Shown here: positions 1 through 8,755 of the stretch, piece after piece
Layout of the letters: every line of letters begins with the position of its first letter
How positions within the stretch are numbered: the first letter of the stretch is position 1
Source of the DNA: Pigoraptor chileana
Taxonomy: Eukaryota; Opisthokonta; Filasterea
Direction of reading: 5' to 3'
NCBI GenBank assembly: GCA_943704495.1
Contig: CALSCR010001389.1
Coordinates: 1 to 31,662, forward strand
DNA: 31,662 bases
Program-made: the position numbers and the translations under genes
The notes under the pieces: generated by a model
Database searches by the model: none
What the model was told of the DNA's origin: nothing
What the model saw: the letters and a program-made list of their open reading frames with translations, nothing else

Positions 1-1
1 A

Positions 2-94
2 GAGGAGCGGTCGAAAGCCCTCAAAACATTCCGCTGGAATCTCGAGGATTACCAAGTCGCCAAGACTGCCACAAAACCGGCACCGCAAAAATAG
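2..94 (+). CDS. 3' end of an unrecognised protein gene (partial)
   Basis: Thirty codons and a TAG stop enter from the left edge in one open frame. The peptide contains RSKALKTFRWNLEDY, followed by a Lys/Ala/Pro-rich tail ending PAPQK. I do not recognise the family. The frame is supported by the right edge of the window: there the same 38 nucleotides occur in inverted orientation and encode the same residues before diverging into a different tail. Conservation of the peptide together with divergence at the stop is what two paralogous genes would give. The rest of the gene lies outside the window. Confidence 0.6.
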   Translation, partial: EERSKALKTFRWNLEDYQVAKTATKPAPQK

Positions 95-1676
95 TGCGAA
101 AATATTGTCGTTACAAGTGAATGCGTGTTATATTATAATAGGATCTGTCGTGACCGTCATGTCATGCGAATCCGCGTAAAAGTGTGTGTGACCTTCTGTT
201 TGTCATCATAGTTAGATTAAGTATCGACTTCAGTTACCTGTGCCGTGGTGAATGTTTCCTTAGTATGCCGTGTGCCAATACTTGACTTACTGTTCTTGCA
301 TTGGAAAACACGAGCAATAAAAATCGAATGTGAAAGCACACACATCCTAGACTGGCGGATACGTCAGTAACAGTCACGCACAGTCATTCAGTGACGCTGT
401 GTCCAATGTAATGTGCCATGCGCACTGACGCGACATTAATGCAGTCATATTATCTTCATAGTGGGCCACTCCCCATGATAACATTTATTCAACGTGAGTA
501 AAGACCGACGCAAATCAGAGACCGTGTGACAAGACCGGAAAGTCGAAGTCTATTCAATGTGTCATGTGGTGAAGAAGCACATTGTATTCAATAGTCAATT
601 GTGACTGTCAGCAAGGGTACTGAGCGACCCTTGACTGTCAGTCACAACTGTAATAATACTACAGTTGTGCAGTCCTTCATCACAGAATCAATAAATTTTT
701 CAGATTCAACCTTGACATCTCTGCTGTTCTACCGACTCATTGTCATGTCATGACGGATGCCATGATAATATTATTGTTACAATCAACAAAAGGCGGCTTA
801 GCTAACACCGCCGATGACATGCACGCACGGTCACGGTCCTGCACAGTAACTTGTCTACCATTGCCCGCGCACGGCAAATGAATCCTGACCTGTCCATCAG
901 TCGTGGTGCATATAACCCGCGGCCGCCTCTCCGTCGTCGGCGAAGCGGTTAGTACGGCAGTACGAAGCCTACTGTAACAGTAGCCTGCACTCGCCTGATT
1001 CTCATAGATTTTTATTTTACGGCGGCCAGTCCCGGCGATTGCTACTTAACAGTAAGCCAAGGGATTGGTCAAGAGTTTACAGTAGACGGTGTTAGTATAT
1101 GCCGCCAGCATGCCGAAACCGACCCTGCAAGAGAACGAGACGAGTGCTAAGATATCAATTCAACCGCCGAGAGACCATACATGACAGTCGAGGAGAGCCG
1201 AAACTGAGAGCAATGCCAGGTAATACTATTGTCAGAACATACCTGGCCGGCTGATCGCAAAGTCTTGACGGTCACTGACAGTGTGCATTCATCGATCGAT
1301 GGCGGTTGCGTGTGCTGAGTATAATCGGGGTCTAGTTCGCAATAGAAGCGGCTTGCGCTTGTCAGGATTGTATTAATAACGAACGCATAACGAACCTATG
1401 AATCGATACGATAAGGAGTCCGTCGGTCGGCCGCGGTGTACCGAAAGTCAGTGACACGTCCGACTCCGTGCGGGCGAGATTGGTACTGAATTTAGTTGGG
1501 GCAGTGAGTGACGAGCGCCGAAGGCGACCGGTAGTACCAATATTAAATAGATAATAGGCTTCCTAACCGGACTTGCCGTGGACTTCGTCACATCGCCCGC
1601 AGATTGAAGTGACGGCCACGGCAGGCGACGTGACCATGCGTGTCTGATCCATTAGACACCAACCGACGGCGTGCCA
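95..1676. other. Intergenic region, no gene seen
   Basis: No open frame longer than chance and no convincing RNA gene is visible. An AATAAA hexamer at 316-321 could serve polyadenylation of the plus-strand gene ending at 94. The stretch is rich in CAGTCA/TGACTG words and contains several stem-loops between 550 and 670 (listed separately). A further imperfect inverted repeat lies at about 1573-1624, with arms TGCCGTGG and CCACGGCA, just downstream of the stop of the minus-strand glycosyltransferase gene. Confidence 0.5.
551..669. repeat. Run of three adjacent inverted repeats
   Basis: Three stem-loops sit side by side. At about 551-585 the arms are near-complementary (ATTCAATGTG against CACATTGTAT). 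At 601-645 an imperfect hairpin has outer arms GTGACTG/CAGTCAC and inner arms CAAGGGT/ACCCTTG. At 643-669 a perfect 10-bp stem CACAACTGTA/TACAGTTGTG encloses a 7-nt loop. They could be structured 3' flanking sequence or remains of a small inverted-repeat element. No target-site duplication was found. Confidence 0.5.
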
Positions 1677-3539
1677 CTAGCCGCCATCCCCTTCACTTTG
1701 TTGAGCGTCGCGAACAAACGCATCTTCCAGCCGCTCTGCGTGTGGGTTGGCCCACGCGAGAAGTCGGTTCTGATACTTGCGCCGGTACTCGAGGCGCTGG
1801 TCGCCTCCAATGGCAAACACACGCGAGAGGCCGGCAACACTGTCGGGCGCCACATACAGCGTTTCCCAGATGCGCTCGTAGAACGGCGGAAGTGCAACTA
1901 TGTCGCGGACGTATTGGTGAATATTGACAGTTCCCTCCGTTAGGAACGTTCGGAAGGTCATCGCAAAATAACGCTCCAGAAATTCCGCATCGCCGCTGAA
2001 TGGCGTCTCGTCAAAGCGTCCGACGCGGTCAAACACTTCCATCTTCAACGCAAGCGTTGCGAACGCAAGTTTTTCGGCACAGCAATACTTGAATTGGCCA
2101 TTTGCGTGCCGGTGTGAGCGCGATGCGTTGGCAAGAGCAAATAGCTCGGCTGGAGGAAGGTGCATCCTTTTGATCGGGAGATGGGTTCGAATAAAGGTGG
2201 CCATCGTCATCTCGGCACGGTTGTCGATCAAGGGCAACACCTGCGCCCACACACGGAGGGGTGACGACACGTCGTCCGCATCGTGGTTGATGTATATCTC
2301 TCCGGTGCATTGCTGCAGCCCAACGTTGCGAGAGGCATACGCGCCCTTGTTCTGAGCGTTATACACAATGAGGAGGCGGCTATCTTCCTCCGCCATCCGT
2401 GTAACAATGGCTGGCCCTTCGTCTTCACTCGCATCGTCGACGACGATAATCTCGATGTTCGTGTATGTTTGATGTAGCAGTGAGCGGACAGAGTACTCGA
2501 TTGTGTCGGCCGCGTTGAACATTGTGACGACGACGCACACTTTCGGGAGCGGCAATGGTGGTGGGCGCTCGGCGTACAGCGCGATATCCCAACGAAAACG
2601 CCGTGCAACAGCGTCGTTTAAGTCTCCGCCATTGGCCCCTTTCCCACCCGCAATCCATCGCGGAAGGAGTGTTGGGATGACAAGGTTGGGGTACATGACA
2701 ATCACACTGTTTGGGAACACCATGCCCACCGCACGCAAGACTCCAGTATCGACGGGGAAGGCGGCCTTCTGCGCCTCAAACAGCACGAGATGGAAAACCG
2801 ACGAGTCGATTCCAACCGCAAACGAGCCACGCGTCGAGCCCACTGTTCGATAGTAAGACCCACTTTCGTCTTCGCCGGACGACGACCCCCACCGAATGAA
2901 CTGGGCATCCCAAGAAGTCTGAAACGCGCCCAAGTGGAGGACCTTCCAGTCGTCAGGAATGGTCCGCACTGCGCCGTCGAACGCATCATTAATGGAACGA
3001 TGAAACCTGATGTTCTCCCCAAGAATAAGAATGCGATTGTACCGTCTTTGAATCGCAATTTCAATTATCGATGAGAACGTCAACAGATTCGCGTAGTCCC
3101 CGCGGTCGGCCAGACTTCGTCTGCCAGTCTTCGCCTCGTGGTAAGCCGGGGGTGTTGCCATGAACTCATTGTGGCGGGCAATAACGCTTGCATTATTGGG
3201 ATCGACGGCGGTAATCCGCTCACCAACTATGCCCGCATCGCGGAGCAGGGCCCGCATGATGTCCCTCTCACGGCTGGAGGCATTGGCGTTTATGTAAAAC
3301 ACGCGATCGAAATAGTCGTTGATGCGCATTCGCGCCGGATTCGACTGCGGGCCATGGCTGCCTCTGGAGACCTGGCACTCGCAGTCAGGGAGATCACGCA
3401 ATAGGCATATGTTACCGACCGCAAAGATGATGGCGAACACACACAGTGCCCTCACGAAACGCCGGGCACTGGAAGGCCATCTTCGCTGCTGCATGGCGGT
3501 CAGTTGATCTGACGCGTCCGTTGGCGGTGCAGTGCGCAT
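1677..3539 (-). CDS. Type II membrane glycosyltransferase, GT25-like plus GT2 domains
   Basis: A single-exon 620-residue protein. A short cytoplasmic tail and one membrane anchor at about residues 28-47 predict a Golgi or ER type II protein. Residues about 76-300 resemble GT25 (LPS/procollagen galactosyltransferase family), starting with the RVFYINANASSRERD segment. Where GT25 enzymes carry an acidic EDD-type motif after a hydrophobic strand, this protein has LILGENIRFH (171-180), so this half may be inactive. Residues about 331-600 are a GT2-type GT-A domain: the VCVVVTMFNAADTIEYS nucleotide-binding strand, VVDDASED at 366-373, and the HDADD metal motif at 419-423. The sugar and acceptor are unknown. 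The ATG at 3539 is the first in frame; a second Met at residue 16 also precedes the anchor. The next gene upstream on the same strand is another multidomain glycosyltransferase. Absence of introns contrasts with most neighbours. Confidence 0.85.
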   Translation of the reverse strand: MRTAPPTDASDQLTAMQQRRWPSSARRFVRALCVFAIIFAVGNICLLRDLPDCECQVSRGSHGPQSNPARMRINDYFDRVFYINANASSRERDIMRALLRDAGIVGERITAVDPNNASVIARHNEFMATPPAYHEAKTGRRSLADRGDYANLLTFSSIIEIAIQRRYNRILILGENIRFHRSINDAFDGAVRTIPDDWKVLHLGAFQTSWDAQFIRWGSSSGEDESGSYYRTVGSTRGSFAVGIDSSVFHLVLFEAQKAAFPVDTGVLRAVGMVFPNSVIVMYPNLVIPTLLPRWIAGGKGANGGDLNDAVARRFRWDIALYAERPPPLPLPKVCVVVTMFNAADTIEYSVRSLLHQTYTNIEIIVVDDASEDEGPAIVTRMAEEDSRLLIVYNAQNKGAYASRNVGLQQCTGEIYINHDADDVSSPLRVWAQVLPLIDNRAEMTMATFIRTHLPIKRMHLPPAELFALANASRSHRHANGQFKYCCAEKLAFATLALKMEVFDRVGRFDETPFSGDAEFLERYFAMTFRTFLTEGTVNIHQYVRDIVALPPFYERIWETLYVAPDSVAGLSRVFAIGGDQRLEYRRKYQNRLLAWANPHAERLEDAFVRDAQQSEGDGG

Positions 3540-4238
3540 GCGCGGGCGGCAGTCGCTCTTCAGAACAGCTGAATCAGTTGAGCTGTAACCTGACAGAAGT
3601 CAACCATACCGCGCTCTCCCACAGCACAATAATTGGAGTCGCATCGCGACGGTCGTGGAGCATCACAGACCGTTATATTGTGCGTGTCACGTCGCCGTGT
3701 GTCGATCGGTGTCCGACCGCCGGTACGATTTCAGTCCGGTGCACCTGCGGTTGTACCGTCAGACGAGGATCGTGTCATGCTCTCAGTTGTATTCGATTTG
3801 TTTTCCAGCATGCATTGGCAGGCCTAATGAGACCACCCGCCCTAAGGTTGGGCGGTACTTTGTCTCACTGCAGGTACTCAGTATCCCCAGACCTGTGCCA
3901 CCTATGCCTTGTCACTGATCAGCTTATTGCGCATTTGGCGGCGGCATTGAATTGAGCCCATTCGGTGCATTCTGTCCTACTTTTTCATTCACTTTTGACT
4001 TTAGTGGCGCATTGTACCGCGGAGAGGGCAGGCCATGAAATTGTCGATTAAGTCGATTTCCGCTCACCGGCACGTGCCCAGCGTCTCCGTTGCCCGTTTT
4101 GCGCTTTATATGTCAATGTCATGTCTCGGACGGAACACCCCCAGTAGCTCTGGGTCGATCGAGTGAGCTCAGCAGCAGCCGATTACATGTGCAGCACCCC
4201 GTATTGCGGGAGCACAATGCCGAGGGACCCCCCAGCCA
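3540..4238. other. Intergenic region between two minus-strand glycosyltransferase genes
   Basis: This should hold the promoter of the GT25-GT2 gene (start 3539) and the 3' end of the GT47-GT49-GT64 gene (stop at 4239-4241). An AT-rich TATAAC-like word on the minus strand near 3675 is the only TATA candidate I see. Open frames here have no recognisable composition and are treated as chance. Confidence 0.4.
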
Positions 4239-7200
4239 TTACAGCAGCTCCTGTCTCCAGATGGCCTTTCCTGTCGGTGGCTGAAATCCCCCTCCGCCGT
4301 CGACGGCAGCAGCATATGCAGCAATGAACACTCGCACGCATTCCCCCCGCGCCTGCACTCGTTCCGGCGTCTCGGCAAACTCGGTTGTCGCGTCGGTCAT
4401 CGCATCCACCCACACTGGCGGGAGTTGTGTTTCCTTGGCGACGGCTATCGACAAGGCAATCTCGGCACAGTCCGGTTCTGCGATTACTAATTCGAGCACG
4501 TTCTCGGGCGAGCTTGCGAGGAGATCGAGATGACCCTTTCTTATGAAAGCGCACGAGGGAAGCACAAAATGGTACTTGTGTTCCGTGTCGACAATATCCT
4601 TTATCCCTCCATATTTCCAGGCCTCGTCCTGAGCATCCCACAGCGCCGCGCGAGGAATGAAACCAACGATTTGACTCCTGTGTCCCTTCCACGTCTCGAA
4701 AGCAAACGTTACTGCGTCCTCTGACAGCGGCAGCCCAAACGAGCCCGCAAGCGTGTCCACGAGGAAGACACCTTCGGGTGCGTCGTGAGGAATGTTGGAA
4801 GGGCGGAACAGGTTGCCTGGCAGCGCCGACGCTTGCGGGCTGAACAAGACTGGGACGCGATCGCAGCCCTCGGCAAAGGCAGCTTGATCGACGCTGCGCT
4901 GTGCACTCTCATTCCAGATAATCACGACTCCCCACAGCGATGGAATTGCGCAATAGCGCTGGAGAACGTTCCTGCTGCGATCCATGTGATTGTTGTCGGT
5001 GGAAATTACAAGGACAAATTGCTCGCCGACTTGCTCCTGCAACCACAGGGGGACGTTGCAGAAATGTGTGCAGGTGCATCAGTTAAAATGAACATAAGCG
5101 GTAAGCAGGCAATCCCTTACTCACACACAGCACGAACTGACGGAAGTGCGCAAACATAACACACGTACGCGAAATTCTATGAGCTCACTCCCTGCAGTCG
5201 CCCTACCTTTGCTGCACTTCCCTTCCGTGCGGGCGATTGCTGAGCAACATCCTCGTCATACTTTGCGTTGGGAAACTTTGCGACCTCCAGCGCCAGCTTT
5301 GTCTCAATCCGGGTATATGCGGGACTCATCGCGTCTTCCGCCGGCGTCAGAGCGTAAACCTTGAGCACATGATACACAAAGTTGTCCCACATTCGGCGCG
5401 ACTGCGCCATGTATGGGGCACGCTTGCTGACATCGTGAGGTTGGTCAATCGTAAACACCTCGGGAAGGACAAAAAACCTGTATCCTGCCGCATACATGTG
5501 GAAGACAAGCTGCGCAAAGTTGCCGCCGCGGTTGACAAAGGATTCGTTGAAGCGAGGTATGTCCCGACGGGCAACGAAATAGGGCTCGAATCGCACAGTA
5601 TAGAGCACCTCGTATATCTGGCCTGCTCTCGCACCCATCCACCGGGGGTAGTCTGTGGGCATGTACGCAAGGTTAAAGTACATGTGCATCGGCCGCAGTC
5701 CACCAGCTCGAAGGGACCGCACTGCGTCTCTCTTGGGGAAAAGAATGCCATCGTGCTCGCTGATCCCCTCCGACGGAATCGCGAGTGACTCGGAAGCCGC
5801 CGCCCGTGGCATTTCCAGAGCAGGTGGGATGTAGGCAAGGAGTCCGGGGCATGCGCTGCCCCCGCCCTCCACGTATAGTCGCGCGAGTGCCTTTTCGGCA
5901 TTGGCAACCTCGGCCATGAACAAGCGCATGCATGCGTTTGGAACCACGTCGATGTCAAGCACCATCGTCCAATCCGTGACGACGCCATCGAGTGCAATGT
6001 TTCGCAAGGTGTTTATCGGATAATACGCACCAGTATCCCCGGCAACGTGTCCACGACGGCGCACAAAGTGCACATCTACCCAACGCTGAAGCAACGCTTG
6101 TGACTGAATCAGCGCAGACACGGCACCTTCATCGCGAACTATGTCGTCCACGAGCACTGCGAGTGAAACAGGACCCTGCCACACGAGCACAAGCTTGAGC
6201 AGGTGTCGGTACACGCGATCCACAGTTGCTTGGGCCGCAATTGTGATCATAGAGGCATCCTTTGCCCGCGAGGCCTGCGACCGTATTGCGTTTGGAATGA
6301 CTTCAAAGTCGCGACCGAGAGGCGTTGTGCGTATGTACCCGGCGCGGTCGGAAAGTGGAATGTCCTCCGCACCCCTCGGCCATGCACACTCGCGGCGACC
6401 AAGTATGCGAGCGGGCCCGTGGCAGAAGTACCGCTTGTCACGTGGGTTTGGGCGTGGGACAAGCGCGGTGGGCACGCGCAGTGGGTCCCATACACTACAG
6501 TCCACCTGAATGCGAGCGATGCAAGAGCAACACAAGGGTGTTGTGAGTGGGTCAGTCCAGCCACACGATCATTCACACCCATCCACCCTCCTTTATACCA
6601 AATCTATTTTCTTTCCTCTAATGGGCATCCCACCTGAGACCGAACCATTTGCGATCGAGATAGCCGCTCCGCCTTCATCAGCCGTTCTCCACGCGTGCCA
6701 ATGTCAACTGCAGGCCTGCGATTGGTGGCGTTCCCGGCTCCTTCGAATCCCCACTCCTCACCAAAGCCTCCGATACGCATCTCTGCTGTTCCATCACTCC
6801 TCACACCCTCCGGCGCTATCCACGTGTTTCTCGCGGCTAATTTCCGACGCTGTAGCTCTTGCACGACCATGTCTGTGGCGTGACCTGGCGCGTATTTGTC
6901 GGGAAAGTAAAACAGCCGCCACACGCGTGCAAGCCCGGCGCGGAGCTCACGTATGCGTTCATGGGTCACTGCTCTAAGAATGGCTGGCACTTCGCTGATG
7001 CGCAGCGGTGACACTCGGAGGGAAAAGTCACGCCAATCAACAATGCCCTCAAATGAGAGATCTAGATCGTCCGTGACAATAACGGGAATGCATCCAGAAA
7101 AAATAGCCTCGTACGGACACGGCGTCCATGCCCACAGGTTTTCCATGCACAGGCAGAAAGTCGACGTCCGCAATGCCAAGAGCGAATCCGTTCCCGTCTG

Positions 7201-8178
7201 GGCCACCTTCTTTCCGACGGCCAACTCTATCACGAGAAATCCCTTCTCCCCGGCAAAGTGGCTTTTCACGTATCTCCGCAGCGCAGAGCCGGGCACTGTG
7301 GTGTTCGCTATGGTTCCTCCCCAGAACATAAGAGGACCAGTGCGCTCCTGCTCGGCGGCATTCTCCTGCAACTCGTATATGGGCTGCATCATGTACTTGC
7401 CGGGTATGGGAATGTCCTTCCACGGCTGGTACACGTGCTCTGAGTGCTGCGCATTGGTCACAAGAAAGACTGACCGCCGTATTTTGTCGAAGCCATCCTC
7501 ACCAAATAAATTGGCACCAAGCTCTGGGGTGAACGTCCAAATGTGGTCTGCCCCGCCCCGCCTATCCCAGTATGGATACTTGGTGCGGATGTGAGCGAGA
7601 GCCTCCTCGAGAAAGACGCTTGTGCGGCGGATATCTGGTATAATGACGCCCCCGCCGCCCGAAATCCGTGCGCCTGTCGAAACTAGGCAAGCAACGTAAG
7701 CCGGCACGAAAAAGAAGTCTGCTTCGTCGGCATTCTGCGTGATCCATGGGCTTCCCGCGAGCGACGTGTGCACAGACACCTCCGACCCATACACCGATTC
7801 GCAGCACGTGCAGAAGCCTCCTGTACTCTTTCGTCCGTTCGCATCGAGGAGCGTCATGTTTGTAAAATGTGACGGCATGGGATAAATGAAAATTTTCACA
7901 CGAGGCAGCGTGCCCACATTGCTGTCCACCCGCAGTGATGGCCCGGCCCGTTCGGCTTCCCGCGCAGCCTTTTGGCTATTCTGTAATCGCGCTTTGATTA
8001 ACATTCGGGCCATTTCAACAGGCGACACATTTTCTCTCGAATCAGATCCGGCACTTAGTAGAACGATGCTGTGCGTAACGTGCACGACGGCGACGACAAC
8101 GATAAGTGCCAGCAGACTCTGCCACCTCCATACGGACGAGCTCAGCAGTATGCGGCGCACTATTCGCGGCCACCCCAT
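4239..8178 (-). CDS. Trimodular glycosyltransferase GT47-GT49-GT64 (exostosin halves flanking a LARGE/B4GAT1-type domain)
   Basis: Three exons (8178-6634, 6505-5207, 5036-4239) join in phase 0 at both junctions to give 1213 residues. The introns are 128 and 170 nt with GT-AG ends (CAG|gtggga; AAG|gtaggg). The ATG at 8178 has a good context (AAGATGG). A type II anchor lies at about 21-44. Exon 1 is a GT47 exostosin domain (about 94-450; KIFIYPMPSHF, the FCLCMENLWAWTPCPYEA block, GCIPVIVTDD). Exon 2 is GT49 (about 602-900; DRVYRHLLKLVLVWQGPVSLAV, split here as DRVYRHLL and WQGPVSLAV; DXD motif LDIDVVP with DID at 699-701; EPYFVARRDIPRFNESF). Exon 3 is GT64 (about 955-1190; FVLVISTDNN, QIVGFIPR, HFVLPSCAFIRKGH), but the DDD metal site reads VDT at 1041-1043. 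Exons 2 and 3 open at splice acceptors; exon 3 has no usable start before its domain and neither has its own anchor, which argues for one gene. In animals GT47/GT64 build heparan sulfate and GT49 adds glucuronic acid. The product here is unknown. Confidence 0.8.
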
Positions 8179-8755
8179 CTTAGGTGCGATGCCGAGCACG
8201 CCTGACACCAACAATAATATGTGTCGCGTCACACCATTTCGGTTCAAGTATAAAGATGCCCGGCCGATACGGCAATCAAACGACAATTGGATAGTTCCTC
8301 GCACGTTCGAGCAACACAGCAAATGAGGTGTTTTGTTTGAGTTAATAATGCCTTTGATAGTGTGTGCATCATCAGCCGTCGACTGTGTCCCTCAGCCGTG
8401 CGGCCTGTCAAGTGCTTGTCAAAACTTCTGGAAATCTGCCGAGGCATCGGTTAAATCCTAATTAACAAATATTTACGAGCGCTCGTAATATTTGTAGTGA
8501 GGCCAAAAATAGGCCGCTTTGATCCATAGTAACCGGTGATCGGGAGACTGAGCAACGCCGGACCGAGTGGACTGACATTTTCAAAAGACATGCTTTTGAT
8601 TGACAAAGGATGAAATATCCTCTCTACCGCAGGAAAGGTTTCTTTTGAATCCGACCAACACATTCGCTCATATTATATTGCTCATATTTTCTGTGGGAAA
8701 TGGCACGACGAGGCTGACGGATAGACCGACACATATCATTGGCGACCTGCCGGGA
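8179..8755. promoter_or_regulatory. Divergent intergenic promoter region
   Basis: This separates the minus-strand glycosyltransferase start (8178) from the first plus-strand ATG of the TSNAXIP1-like gene (8756), so it should hold both promoters and 5' leaders. A TATAAAG word on the plus strand lies at about 8249-8255. A near-perfect palindrome sits in the middle (8465-8495). The plus-strand frame is open upstream of 8756 to about 8600 but has no ATG, so an extra 5' exon or simple leader sequence is possible. Confidence 0.45.
8465..8495. repeat. 31-nt near-perfect palindrome in the divergent promoter
   Basis: The left arm ACAAATATTTACGAGC is the reverse complement of the right arm GCTCGTAATATTTGT except for one extra T. 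The two arms abut with no loop, at the centre GAGCGCTC. A spacerless palindrome of this kind suits a dimeric DNA-binding protein better than an RNA hairpin. It may also be a chance or replication-slippage product. Confidence 0.6.

Noticed and set aside
3446-3955. A 169-codon plus-strand open frame in the intergenic stretch.
   Set aside because: It starts inside the antisense of the GT25-GT2 gene and has a Cys/Arg-rich composition with no domain; no splice or start support.
5177-6505. A stand-alone GT49 gene starting at an internal ATG just before the domain.
   Set aside because: The frame is open for 85 further codons back to a good splice acceptor, there is no anchor, and in-frame phase-0 junctions exist on both sides. 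A single spliced gene explains this better.
6604-6633. End of the GT47 reading frame at the TAG near 6604 as the true C terminus.
   Set aside because: The last codons lie after a usable donor (CAG|gtggga), similar to gtgggc donors in the eIF3L gene, and splicing there restores the frame into GT49. Not excluded as an intron-retention product.
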